Below, piece by piece: positions 16,802-24,731 of a stretch of DNA of 64,000 bases. How positions within the stretch are numbered: the stretch's first letter is position 1; each line of letters starts with the position of its first letter. Source of the DNA: Streptomyces sp. NRRL B-24484 (GTDB lineage: Bacteria > Actinomycetota > Actinomycetes > Streptomycetales > Streptomycetaceae); NCBI RefSeq assembly GCF_000717715.1, contig NZ_JOAI01000054.1, forward strand, positions 3,725 to 67,724. The letters are read 5' to 3'. The notes beneath the pieces are model-generated. The model worked only from the letters and a program-made list of their open reading frames with translations, did no database searches and had not been told where the DNA came from. Both the position numbers and the translations under genes were made by a program.

Positions 16802-18297
16802 GCGCCCGCCTCCCCGTCCTGCCCGCCGTCCTGTTCCCCTTCGGTGCCCGCCGCGCCGCCGGTTCGCGGCCCGGCGGCCAGGAAGGCGGCGATCCGCTCG
16901 GCCAGGTGCGCGTTCAGCTCGGGCAGGCCCGTCCGGCCCTCGGCGAACCGGGCGATGCCGACCAGCGGCACCAGGTCCTCGGCGTCCCGGATGCCGGCGG
17001 TCGGCACGCCCGGGGCGAGGCGGCGCACGTCGAAGCCGTCCGCGTCCCAGGCCGGGTTGAGGTGCACGATCCGGGTCGCCCCGGCCGGATCCAGCCGGGT
17101 GCGCCACACCCGCAGCACCTCGGCGGCGAGGCCCGGCGGTGCGTTGTCCCAGCCGTCCGAGACGATCACCAGCTGCTCCGGGGCGGTCTCCAGGGCGTCC
17201 AGGACGCGCCGGCCGAGCGGTGTCGCCCCGGAGGGCCGGGCCAGCAGCGCGTCACGGCGGCCGGAGGTCCAGAGCGGGACGTACTCCGCGGCCAGCACCG
17301 CCAGCAGGTGGTGGCAGGCCAGCGCCACCGCCAGCGGACGCCGCCGCTTCTGCCCCGAGCCGTAGGACGAGAAGCTGTCGTCCAGCACCGCGGCCACCCG
17401 GCCCCAGGTGCCCTGCCGGGCACCCGCCGTGCGCCGGGCCGCGGCCTCCAGGGCCGCCGTCAGCTCGGCCCGCCGGGCGCGCCGCTGCTCGACCGGCAGG
17501 GCGAGGACGTACCCGGCCAGCCGGGTCAGCGGCATCCGCGCGAGGTCCACCGCGACGGCGCCGGCCCCCGCCGCGCGCGCCGACTCCTGCAGCCGCAGCC
17601 GCTCCAGCCGGGTCATCCGGGGCGCGATCCGCTCCAGGAAGACCGCCCGCGGGATCCCGTGCTTCGCCGCGAAGCCCTCGGCCACGGTGTACGGCAGCTC
17701 GTACACCGCCGACTTCTGGTAGTGCGCCCGCCGCCAGGCGTCCAGCAGCGGCGAGTCGAAGGAGCGGCCCTGCCGGGACTTCTCCCCGCCGAACGCGAAG
17801 TCGCCCAACTCCGGTCCGGGCGGCGCCAGGTGGGTGTGGCGCAGTGCCGCGCGGAAGCCGCCGCGGTACTTCACCGCGTCCAGCGCCGGGTCGGGCCGCG
17901 CCGCGATCCAGTCCCGGACGACCGCGCGGGTGCGCCGGTTGTTGACCCCGGCCCGGCGCAGCTCGCCGAAGAGCCGGTACACCCGCTGCGGTGCCATCAG
18001 CGCGAGGCGCCGCGCGATCAGCCGCCCCTCGGTGTGGCGCTGCGCGTCGGCGGCCTCCCGCGAGGTCTCCAGCAGCCGACGGACGATCATCGCCGCGTTG
18101 TGGTCGTTGACGTCGAGGGCGAGCACCGCCGCGTACAGGTCGCGGTAGTTGCCGAGCATGTAGGCGTGCAGGAAGTCCAGCGAGAGCCGCTGTTCGGCCG
18201 CGTCGGTGTGGAACTCGCGCTGGCCGGTGGCCGTGACGGCCGCGTTCACGAACAGCAGCACGTCCTCGGCGGCGACCAGATCGCCCGGCGTCTCCAT
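16798..18297 (-). CDS. Ro60/TROVE-like protein with vWA domain
   Basis: A 499-residue protein. The N-terminal about 270 residues are helical repeats (FLHAYMLGNYRDLYAAVLAL, NNRRTRAVVRDWI) comparable to the HEAT-like ring of TROVE proteins. The C-terminal part is a von Willebrand A domain with a MIDAS signature DDSFS (Asp306, Ser308, Ser310) and strand LVIVSDGWDN carrying the distal aspartate. The tail (about 475-499) is Gly/Glu-rich. Ro60-family proteins bind misfolded RNAs and Y RNAs. The ATG at 18297 follows GACGGGGGCT. It heads a two-gene operon with the ARPP-2-like gene. I found no clear Y-RNA-like tRNA fold in the 293-base upstream region. Confidence 0.65.
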   Translation of the reverse strand: METPGDLVAAEDVLLFVNAAVTATGQREFHTDAAEQRLSLDFLHAYMLGNYRDLYAAVLALDVNDHNAAMIVRRLLETSREAADAQRHTEGRLIARRLALMAPQRVYRLFGELRRAGVNNRRTRAVVRDWIAARPDPALDAVKYRGGFRAALRHTHLAPPGPELGDFAFGGEKSRQGRSFDSPLLDAWRRAHYQKSAVYELPYTVAEGFAAKHGIPRAVFLERIAPRMTRLERLRLQESARAAGAGAVAVDLARMPLTRLAGYVLALPVEQRRARRAELTAALEAAARRTAGARQGTWGRVAAVLDDSFSSYGSGQKRRRPLAVALACHHLLAVLAAEYVPLWTSGRRDALLARPSGATPLGRRVLDALETAPEQLVIVSDGWDNAPPGLAAEVLRVWRTRLDPAGATRIVHLNPAWDADGFDVRRLAPGVPTAGIRDAEDLVPLVGIARFAEGRTGLPELNAHLAERIAAFLAAGPRTGGAAGTEGEQDGGQDGEAGA

Positions 18298-18443
18298 CGT
18301 TCAGCCCCCGTCGGTGTGGCGGGCCGGCCGGGGAATGGGGGCACGAACTGCGAATCATCGCTGTAGAGGCGCCTTCCGGAAGTCGCACCGGAGTCCCGCG
18401 GCCGACCGCCGCACGACGGTAGCAGACCGGTCGGCGCAGCCGC

Positions 18444-18462
18444 TGCTGACTATTCGTCAGCA
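18444..18462. promoter_or_regulatory. Palindrome TGCTGAC-TATTC-GTCAGCA
   Basis: A seven-base perfect dyad around a five-base centre, in the region shared by the Ro60-like operon (left) and a secreted-protein gene (right), 17 bp upstream of the latter's -35 box. Candidate operator. Confidence 0.45.
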
Positions 18463-18478
18463 AGTTCCGCCGCTTGTA

Positions 18479-18507
18479 TTGACGGTGTACCGACATGGAT
18501 CTACAAG
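18479..18507 (+). promoter_or_regulatory. Housekeeping-type promoter TTGACG-N17-TACAAG
   Basis: -35 TTGACG at 18479-18484, 17-base spacer, -10 TACAAG at 18502-18507, close to the sigma-70/HrdB consensus. It would start transcription near 18514, directly at a 5'-terminal hairpin (stem GCTCCGG/CCGGAGC, 18516-18542). Confidence 0.65.
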
Positions 18508-18590
18508 AGAAGGGAGCTCCGGTGCCCCCTTCCGTCCGGAGCGGTGAACGTGCGTCTTCTCGAACCCCTCACCGAGGAAGAGGCCCACCC

Positions 18591-19289
18591 ATGCGCTCAT
18601 CCAGCCGCCCCGCCCTGCTCGCCGCCGCCCTGCTCGCGACCGCCGTCGCCGGCGTCCCCGCACTCCCCGCCGCGGCCGCCCCCGCCGCGCCCCGCCCGGC
18701 CGCCGCGGCCGTCCTCACCGCCGGGGACGCCACCGGCGACGCCCTCGCCGCCGGTGACCTGCTCGCCGCCCCGCTCGCCGCGACGACCCGGGCCACCTTC
18801 TACTCGACGGCGACCAGCACCACCGGGGTCACCTGCGGCACCTCGCAGTTCACCGCCACCGTGCTCACCAACCCCGCGGCACCCGGCACCGCCACCGAGT
18901 CCCTCACCGGCATGGCCTTCGGCTCGTGCACCAGCAACGTCACCGGCGTCACCGCCGTGAAGAGCCTGACCGTCGGGAACCTGCCCTACACCGTCGCGGT
19001 CGACGACTCCGCCGGGTACCCCGTCACCCTCACCGCCGGGACGGCCGGACCGATCCAGGCCACCGCGGTGCTGTCCACCTGGTTCGGCACCATCACCTGC
19101 GCCTACCAGCTCAGCGGCGCCTTCACCGGCAGCGCCGACAACACGGCCCACGGCCTCGCCTTCCGCAACGAGCACTTCGCCAAGAGCGGCGGATCGGGCC
19201 TCTGCCCCGCGGACGGCTACTTCTCCGCCACCTACGGCCCCGTCACCGACACCAGCCGGCCCGGCAGCCCCGCCGTCCACATCAACTGA
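18591..19289 (+). CDS. Secreted protein of unknown function
   Basis: A 232-residue exported protein. Signal peptide about 1-30 ([20 protein letters not shown] ending AAAAP). The mature part is Thr/Ser/Gly-rich and beta-strand-like, with four to five cysteines (GVTCGTS, FGSCTSN, ITCAYQ, GLCPADG) likely forming disulphides. It is widespread in type among streptomycete secreted proteins but I know no function. The start is ATG 18591 after GAGGAAGAGG. A strong consensus promoter and a 5'-terminal mRNA hairpin suggest high expression. The stop is followed by a bidirectional terminator. Confidence 0.8.
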   Translation: MRSSSRPALLAAALLATAVAGVPALPAAAAPAAPRPAAAAVLTAGDATGDALAAGDLLAAPLAATTRATFYSTATSTTGVTCGTSQFTATVLTNPAAPGTATESLTGMAFGSCTSNVTGVTAVKSLTVGNLPYTVAVDDSAGYPVTLTAGTAGPIQATAVLSTWFGTITCAYQLSGAFTGSADNTAHGLAFRNEHFAKSGGSGLCPADGYFSATYGPVTDTSRPGSPAVHIN

Positions 19290-19307
19290 CCGCGGTCGGC
19301 GCACGGC

Positions 19308-19341
19308 GGACGGGGCGGGGCCGGCCGGCCCCGCCCCGTCC
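19308..19341. terminator. Bidirectional hairpin terminator
   Basis: A 34-base perfect inverted repeat (arms 19308-19324 and 19325-19341) between the convergent secreted-protein and Rv1733c-like genes. Confidence 0.8.
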
Positions 19342-19413
19342 ACACGGGCGCCTCACGCCGCCGGGGCCGCTCCGTCGGCCCTCCGCGCGGCGGCCCTCCG
19401 CACGGCGGTGCGC

Positions 19414-20067
19414 TCAGGCGTCGGAGCCGTTGCGGCCTCCCGCACGACCCGTCCAGGTCGGCTCGACCACCGCCCAGTCGGCCTGCCACTCCTCCTCGGC
19501 CCGGCGCTGCAGCCGGCTGCGCCGCACGCTGTAGCCGACCGCACAGGCGAGCGCCACGCCGGCCCAGCCGCCCAGCACGACGAAGCCGGTGGTCGCCACG
19601 ATGTCCGAGGTCGACCGCGGACCCTCCGCGGCCCCGCCCGCATCGTTCACCCACACCCTGACCTGCGAACCCGGCCCGGCCGAACTCGGCACCGGGGCCT
19701 CCGCCGTCACCGTGTGCCCGGCCGGGTACGTCCAGGTCGCCATCGCCCGGTAGCCGCCCGCCGGCGCACCGGCGGCACTCAGGTCCGCCTGTTGGGGCTC
19801 GCTGCGGACCACCGCCGGCACCCGGTGCAGCCGGGCCGCGGCCCGCGCCGCGTCCGCCTGCGCCGACCAGTACATGAAGAGCGCCGCCGCCCCCGCACCG
19901 ACCGCCGCCACGACCACGGCCAGCCACGCGGCCAGCAGGGCCCGGCTCCGCGACCGGTCCACCGGCCGCCGCAGCGGCCCGGCGTCCGCGCCGACCGCCA
20001 GCCGCAGATGCACCACCAGGCGCCGCCACCGGGAATCCCCGCAGCGGCCGGGGAAGTGGGTGCGCAT
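19414..20067 (-). CDS. Rv1733c-like membrane protein
   Basis: A 217-residue protein with two transmembrane helices: one near residues 45-68 ([20 protein letters not shown]) and one near 160-182 ([20 protein letters not shown]). Between them is an extracytoplasmic loop with [16 protein letters not shown] and [12 protein letters not shown]. This is the layout of the Rv1733c family; Rv1733c itself is a DosR-regulon antigen in Mycobacterium tuberculosis with unknown biochemical role. The start is ATG 20067 with TAGGAGG nine bases upstream. Its location between a GAF kinase region and Zn-ADH/CBS genes fits a dormancy-type stress regulon. Confidence 0.82.
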   Translation of the reverse strand: MRTHFPGRCGDSRWRRLVVHLRLAVGADAGPLRRPVDRSRSRALLAAWLAVVVAAVGAGAAALFMYWSAQADAARAAARLHRVPAVVRSEPQQADLSAAGAPAGGYRAMATWTYPAGHTVTAEAPVPSSAGPGSQVRVWVNDAGGAAEGPRSTSDIVATTGFVVLGGWAGVALACAVGYSVRRSRLQRRAEEEWQADWAVVEPTWTGRAGGRNGSDA

Positions 20068-20550
20068 AGTACGCCTCCTACCGCCGGCTACGGACTCCAG
20101 CGTCTCTCCAACCGGCCCCACCGGCACCCCGCCACGCGCACGACCCACCCACCGCCGCCCGCCCGGCCCACCCCCACCTGCGGTGATTCCCGATCCGAGC
20201 CGTCCGTCACCGAGGGTCGCCGCCCCCGCAGGGCCGCCCCGCGCGGGCACCGGCCGTGGACGGCCCCCGACCGTCGGTCCCCGCAGGCCACCGGCGGTGG
20301 GCGAGGCACCCGCCGGCCCGCGGCCCGTCCGGGGGCTGTGGACCAGGTCGAGCGGACCGTCACCGAGCGTCGCCGCACCGTGAGGTCCACCCGCACCCGC
20401 GCGACCTCCGCCCCCGGCACGGTCCCCTCCCGTCCCGTCCGGGCGCGGCTGCCCGGGGTGCGGGCGCGGTGCATGCTGGAGGCGGAAGCCGCACCGTGTC
20501 CGCCGCCCGGCCGTCCTGCCGGGGGCCGCGCCGACGGGAGGCCACAGCCG
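20068..20550. other. Non-coding stretch between divergent Rv1733c-like and Zn-ADH genes
   Basis: About 480 bases without a credible gene. It contains two copies of a roughly 20-bp sequence of the form CCGTCACCGAG-n-GTCGCCGC (around 20203 and 20358). It must include both promoters; no clear sigma-factor boxes were recognised. Confidence 0.5.
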
Positions 20551-21585
20551 ATGGCTGCCGAGACCGGGACGACCACGGGAACCACCACCGCCTGGGTCGT
20601 CGACCACCCCGCACCTGCCGCCGAACGCCCGCTGCGCCGGGTCGAACGGCCGCTGGAGCCGCTCGGCCCGCGGAGCCTGCTGCTGGAGGTCCGGGCCTGC
20701 GGCGTCTGCCGGACGGACCTGCACCTCGCCGAGGGGGACCTCGCACCGCACCTGCCCGGCTGCCCGCCCGGCCACGAGATCGTCGGCCGGGTGGTGCGGG
20801 CCGGGCCGCGGGCCGCGGACTTCGCCGAGGGGGACCGGGTCGGCGCCGCCTGGCTGGCCGGCACCTGCGGCACTTGCCGCCACTGCCTCGCCGGCCGGGA
20901 GAACCTCTGCCCGGACTCCCGCTACACCGGCTGGGACGTCCCCGGCGGCTACGCCGGTCACGTCGTGGTCGACGCCGACTACGTCTACCGGCTGCCGGAG
21001 GGCCCCGCCGACGAGGAACTCGCCCCGCTGCTCTGCGCCGGCATCATCGGCCACCGCGCCCTCGAACGCGCCGAACTGCCGCCCGGCGGCCGCCTCGGCC
21101 TGTACGGCTTCGGAGCCTCCGCCCACCTGACCGCGCAGCTCGCCCTCGCCCGGGGCGCCCGCGTCCACGTACTCACCCGCTCCGCCGAGGCCCGCAGGCT
21201 CGCCCAGGACCTCGGCGCCAGCTCGGCCCGCGGCGCCGACGACAGCCCGCCCGAACCGCTCGACTCGGCCATCCTCTTCGCGCCGGTCGGTGACCTCGTC
21301 CCGGTCGCCCTCGCCGCGTTGGACCGCGGCGGCACCCTCGCGGTGGCCGGGATCCACCTCACCGACATCCCGCGCCTCGACTACCGCCAGTACCTGTTCC
21401 AGGAGCGCACGCTGCGCAGCGTCACCGCCAACACCCGCGCCGACGGCCGCGCCTACCTCGCCGAGACCGCGGCCCACCCGCCGACCGTGCACGTCCGCCG
21501 CTACCCGATGAGCCGCGCCCCCGAGGCCCTCGCCGACCTCGCCGCCGACCGCGTCACCGGCGTCGCCGTGCTCCTGCCGGACTGA
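20551..21585 (+). CDS. Zinc-dependent alcohol dehydrogenase family protein
   Basis: A 344-residue MDR-superfamily enzyme. The catalytic zinc site is [10 protein letters not shown] ... GHEIVGRV; the structural zinc loop is [15 protein letters not shown], with all four cysteines present. The nucleotide-binding loop is [15 protein letters not shown]. It should oxidise an alcohol or reduce an aldehyde with NAD(P). The start is ATG 20551 behind GGGAGG; an upstream in-frame ATG at 20473 lacks such a site. S. coelicolor carries a similar Zn-ADH among its dormancy-type genes, which would explain the neighbours (Rv1733c-like, CBS-BON). Confidence 0.9.
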   Translation: MAAETGTTTGTTTAWVVDHPAPAAERPLRRVERPLEPLGPRSLLLEVRACGVCRTDLHLAEGDLAPHLPGCPPGHEIVGRVVRAGPRAADFAEGDRVGAAWLAGTCGTCRHCLAGRENLCPDSRYTGWDVPGGYAGHVVVDADYVYRLPEGPADEELAPLLCAGIIGHRALERAELPPGGRLGLYGFGASAHLTAQLALARGARVHVLTRSAEARRLAQDLGASSARGADDSPPEPLDSAILFAPVGDLVPVALAALDRGGTLAVAGIHLTDIPRLDYRQYLFQERTLRSVTANTRADGRAYLAETAAHPPTVHVRRYPMSRAPEALADLAADRVTGVAVLLPD

Positions 21586-21639
21586 CCCGACGCATCGGAC
21601 CTCCCGAATCCCGGGCCTCCGCAGCGACAGTTCGTGAAC

Positions 21640-21653
21640 GGGTCCTAGGGCCC
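21640..21653. promoter_or_regulatory. Quasi-palindrome GGGTCCTAGGGCCC, DevR-box-like
   Basis: A 14-bp dyad with one mismatch pair, 58 bases before the CBS-BON start. It resembles the general GGGNCC-NN-GGNCCC form of DevR/DosR-type sites. A partial match (CCTGGGGCCCTT) lies upstream of the second USP gene near 34366. Confidence 0.4.
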
Positions 21654-21710
21654 TACCGTTGGGGACAGGGGGTGGGCAAGGATCGGGGCACGGCAGCAGG
21701 GAGGCTGGTC

Positions 21711-22412
21711 ATGGGGCACCGCACGGTTGAGTCGGTGATGACCCGGGACGTCGTCCGGGTGGCACCGGAGACGGGGTTCCGGGAGATCGTGGCGCTCCTG
21801 GCGGAGTTCGACATCACGGCGGTGCCGGTGGTGGACGCCGAGGACCGGCCGGTCGGCATCGTCTCGGAGGCGGACCTGCTGCGCACGCTGGCCGCCCAGG
21901 AGGACGACCCCCCGACCGAGCCCGAGGACGGCGCCGAGAACGGCCGGGGCGGCCCCGACGCCGTTCGGGCCGCGGTGACCGCGGCGGAGCTGATGACCGG
22001 ATCGGTGCTGTGCACCACGCCCGGCGCGAGCGTTGTGGCCGCCGCCCGGCTGATGACCGCCCACGGCGTGAAGCGGCTGCCCGTGGTCGACGCGGACGGC
22101 CGGCTGGCCGGCCTGGTGAGCCGGGGCGACCTGCTGCGGGTGTTCCTCCGCGAGGACCGGCTGATCCACCGCGAGATCGTCGAGGAGGTGCTGGGCAAGG
22201 TCGACGGGGTCAGCCCGGCCCTGGTCTTCGTGGAGGTGGTGCAGGGCCGCGTCGTGCTCAGCGGCACCATCGAGACCCCCGGGCTGGCGCCGCTGGTGGC
22301 CCGGCTCTGCCGCTCGGTGGACGGGGTCGTCTCGGTCACCGACCGCACGGGCACCGGCGCGGAGTTCGGGCCGGACTCCGTGCACGCGTTCGCGGCGTGG
22401 CCCGCCACCTGA
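21711..22412 (+). CDS. CBS-pair protein with C-terminal BON domain
   Basis: A 233-residue soluble protein. Two CBS motifs (about 8-65, VESVMTRDVVRV ... DRPVGIVSEADLL; and 92-150, AAELMTGSVLCT ... GRLAGLVSRGDLLR) form a Bateman module that typically binds adenine nucleotides. A BON domain follows (about 155-220, EIVEEVLGKVDGV ... GRVVLSGTIETPG). CBS-BON proteins are common members of actinobacterial dormancy/stress regulons; the molecular role is unclear. The start is ATG 21711, nine bases after GGGAGG. A DevR-like dyad lies upstream. Confidence 0.88.
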   Translation: MGHRTVESVMTRDVVRVAPETGFREIVALLAEFDITAVPVVDAEDRPVGIVSEADLLRTLAAQEDDPPTEPEDGAENGRGGPDAVRAAVTAAELMTGSVLCTTPGASVVAAARLMTAHGVKRLPVVDADGRLAGLVSRGDLLRVFLREDRLIHREIVEEVLGKVDGVSPALVFVEVVQGRVVLSGTIETPGLAPLVARLCRSVDGVVSVTDRTGTGAEFGPDSVHAFAAWPAT

Positions 22413-22421
22413 CGCGCTGCC

Positions 22422-22525
22422 GCCCGCACCCGCACCCGCACCCGCACCGGCCGCCGGCACCCGCACCCGCACCGGCCGCCGGCACCCGCACCCGCACCGG
22501 CCGCCGGCACCCGCACCCGCACCGG
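22422..22525. repeat. 25-bp tandem repeat (about four copies) built on CACCCG hexamers
   Basis: CCGG(CCGCC) landmarks recur at 22447, 22472, 22497 and 22522, exactly 25 bp apart, each unit carrying two to three CACCCG/CGCACC hexamers. It fills the gap between two convergent genes and would be expected to vary in copy number between strains. Confidence 0.9.
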
Positions 22526-22528
22526 GGC

Positions 22529-22957
22529 TCAGCCGCGGACCACCGCCACCAGCGCGCAGGCGAACACCGCCGTCACCCACGTCCACAGCACCGACAGCCC
22601 CACGTGCGCGGCGGTGCGCAGCCGGTCACCGCGCCAGAGCTCCGGGGAGAACACCGCGAACTCGAAGAGCCAGCGGGTGCCCCAGAAGAGCGTCTGCGCG
22701 ACGAGCAGCGCGGTGCCGAGCCGGCCGCCGGCGAGCAGGTCCGGCGCGAGCAGCAGCGGCAGCAGCCCGAGCAGGACACAGGTCATCGCGATGAAGAACA
22801 GGTGCACGTAGGAGACCTGACGGGTCAGCAGGGTCGTCCCGGCCAGGTCGGACGGCCAGCCGATGAGGCGCGGCAGGACGATGTGCAGCGCACCCATCGC
22901 GATCAGGGCCGCGCCCACCAGCCGCAGTTGGACCTCCAGGGTCAGCAGGTGCGTCAC
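22529..22957 (-). CDS. Four-helix membrane protein, last gene of the putative lipid operon
   Basis: A 142-residue integral membrane protein with four predicted helices (about 8-28, 45-72, 78-102, 115-140) and few charged residues between them. Motifs: MGALHIVLPRLIGWPSDL, YVHLFFIAMTC, LFWGTRWLFEF. I do not recognise a named family. GTG start at 22957 overlaps the stop of the methyltransferase gene (GTGA). It ends just before a tandem repeat. Position in the operon suggests help in handling the lipid product or an accessory to the membrane methyltransferase; that is inference. Confidence 0.75.
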   Translation of the reverse strand: MTHLLTLEVQLRLVGAALIAMGALHIVLPRLIGWPSDLAGTTLLTRQVSYVHLFFIAMTCVLLGLLPLLLAPDLLAGGRLGTALLVAQTLFWGTRWLFEFAVFSPELWRGDRLRTAAHVGLSVLWTWVTAVFACALVAVVRG

Positions 22958-23826
22958 GGCCTGCCGCCCTTCCCGACCGCGGTACCGGTCGCGGGGTCGG
23001 CCGGGGCGTGGGCCGCGGCATGCGTCGGGGCGTCGGTCCGGACGTCGTTCGGGGCCTCGGCCGGCGCGAACGCGAAGGCGGTGACCAGACCGCCGATCCG
23101 CCGTTCCACGACCGGTCGCAGACCCGCGCCCGCCGCCGCCCGGAGCCACGTCCGCCGCGGGAAGAAGTGCTGGGCGCCGGGGCCGTAGACCGCGGTGTTG
23201 GCGGCGTCCCGCAGGTGCTCGACCAGGACGAGGCGGCCGCCGGGGCGCAGCACCCGGGCGAACTCCGCGAACAGCGCCCGACGGTCCTTTGGCCTGCGCA
23301 GTTCGTGGGCGGCGAAGACGACGAGGACGGTGTCCGCCGAACCCGTCGCCACGGGCAGCCGGTCCGGCCGTCCGGTGACGGTGCCCGGGACGGGCGGCAC
23401 CCGGCGGCGGGCCCGCCGGATCGAACCCTCGGTCATCGTCGCCCGGTCGAACAGGTCCACCACCCGCTGCGGGTGCCCCGGCCAGCGCGCCGCCAGCGGC
23501 CGGCTGGCCTCGTCGAGGCCGGAGGAGACCACCAGGTGGTCGCCCGGTCCGGCCGGCAGCAGGTCCTCCAGCCAGTCGAAGGTGCGCAGTTCCGAACGGT
23601 CGTAGACCCACCAGGTGGCGGCGGTACTGCTCGCCAGCAGACCCGCAGCCGCCGCCGCACCCGCCCGGGCGAGCCGGGCGGCCGGCCCGGGCAGGCGGTA
23701 CGAGACCGCGAGGCCGGCCCCCACGGCGAGGCATCCCGTCAGGTACATCGGCCAGTTGTAGGAGATGACCTCCCGCACGCCGGACAGCCCGGCCACTTCC
23801 CCCTGCCCCACCGGTTCCCGCCCCAT
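22954..23826 (-). CDS. Membrane-anchored SAM methyltransferase (BtaB-like role proposed)
   Basis: A 290-residue protein: two N-terminal transmembrane segments (about 24-44 and 55-78), then a class I methyltransferase fold. The SAM loop is atypical (HLVVSSGLDEAS instead of GxGxG), while the later motifs VLVVFAAHELRRPKDRRALF and ARVLRPGGRLVLVEHL are normal. The ATG at 23826 has GAGGAG eight bases upstream; the frame stays open to 23979 but that start would overlap the previous gene. It is 122 bases after the DUF2071 gene and coupled to the four-helix protein. With a BtaA-like gene in the same operon, N-methylation of a lipid head group is a reasonable hypothesis. Confidence 0.75.
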   Translation of the reverse strand: MGREPVGQGEVAGLSGVREVISYNWPMYLTGCLAVGAGLAVSYRLPGPAARLARAGAAAAAGLLASSTAATWWVYDRSELRTFDWLEDLLPAGPGDHLVVSSGLDEASRPLAARWPGHPQRVVDLFDRATMTEGSIRRARRRVPPVPGTVTGRPDRLPVATGSADTVLVVFAAHELRRPKDRRALFAEFARVLRPGGRLVLVEHLRDAANTAVYGPGAQHFFPRRTWLRAAAGAGLRPVVERRIGGLVTAFAFAPAEAPNDVRTDAPTHAAAHAPADPATGTAVGKGGRP

Positions 23827-23948
23827 CGCCGCACTCCTCGCCACTCCCGTGCTCCGCCCCGTCCCTGTGTCCTGCGCCGCTGCTGCGTCCCGCGCCGTTC
23901 CCGTGCCGCGCCCGGACGCCGCGGGCCGTTCCGCCGCTGCGCCCGGCC

Positions 23949-24731
23949 TCACCGTCCGGCCCCGTTCTCGGCGCGGCACCGGCCGGCCTCCCAGCCGTAG
24001 TCGAGGTCGGCGACGTGGAAGGCGTTGGCGAGCACGGGTGCCGTCCCCGCGAAGGGGCCGTGGTCGAAGAAGGTCGGCGGGGTCGGCAGGTCGACGGCGA
24101 CCGGGGTCGGCTCCCAGTGGGTCCGGGTGGCCTTGACCACGATCATCGACCCGGTCTCCGGCTCGTGCTCGAAGGTGTACGGCAGCGGGCCGGCGAACCG
24201 GCGGGCGTCCTTCGCGGAGGCGAACGGGCTGCCGGCCGGCAGGCCCGCGGGAGCCCCGCCGAGGTCGGCCCGCACGTGCAGGTCGGCCCGGCCGTCCCGG
24301 CTGACGATCCGGAACTCCAGGGTGTCGCCGACGACCCGGCTGCCGATCCGGGCCAGCCGGTAGTGGTAGCGCGAGAGCAGGTTGCCGCCGAGGACCATCA
24401 CCCGGCTGTCGGTGTCGCTGCGGAGGATCTTCAGGCCGCGCATGGTCCGCCCGTGCGGGGTGGGGAAGCGGGTGAAGATCCGGTACCCGGTGAGGATCCG
24501 GTCGGTGCCGGATCCGGCCGGAAGGAAGGCGGGCCGCAGGTCCCGCGCGTCCACCAGGGCGGCGGCCACGAAGCCGTGCTCGGTGCCGCCGGGGTCGGTG
24601 TAGGTGTCGAGGGCGAGCCCGGGCGGCAGCAGCGGCTCCAGGACCCGCGGCGGCAGGGCGTAGGTGAGGACGAGCGAGTGCGCGAAGCGGGTCCGCATCG
24701 GGACGGGATGGCGCTGCAGCAGGTGTTTCAT
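23949..24731 (-). CDS. DUF2071 (YqjF-like) family protein
   Basis: A 260-residue protein of the acetoacetate-decarboxylase-like DUF2071 superfamily: it contains LPPGLALDTYTDPGGTEHGF, ILTGYRIFTRF, GRTMRGLKILRSDTD and THWEPTPVAVDLPTPPTFFD. No catalytic activity is established for this family. The start is ATG 24731, whose ATGA overlaps the stop of the BtaA-like gene. It belongs to a five-gene minus-strand operon with DoxX-like, BtaA-like, methyltransferase and four-helix membrane proteins. A small-molecule-binding barrel is likely from the fold. Confidence 0.8.
   Translation of the reverse strand: MKHLLQRHPVPMRTRFAHSLVLTYALPPRVLEPLLPPGLALDTYTDPGGTEHGFVAAALVDARDLRPAFLPAGSGTDRILTGYRIFTRFPTPHGRTMRGLKILRSDTDSRVMVLGGNLLSRYHYRLARIGSRVVGDTLEFRIVSRDGRADLHVRADLGGAPAGLPAGSPFASAKDARRFAGPLPYTFEHEPETGSMIVVKATRTHWEPTPVAVDLPTPPTFFDHGPFAGTAPVLANAFHVADLDYGWEAGRCRAENGAGR

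Noticed and set aside
18298..18590. A Y-RNA or tRNA-like RNA next to the Ro60-like gene
   Set aside because: Looked for a GGTTCGA-type T arm and a closing acceptor stem on both strands; only the TGCTGAC dyad and a few short stems were found, not a tRNA-like fold.
15356..21293. Long plus-strand open frames through the ARPP-2-like/vWA genes and through the Rv1733c-like/ADH region
   Set aside because: They are antisense or out-of-frame readings of well-supported genes, with Arg/Pro/Ala-heavy composition and no family-like motifs.
22422..22525. A CRISPR array
   Set aside because: The units are contiguous 25-bp copies without unique spacers, and there are no cas genes; it is a simple tandem repeat.
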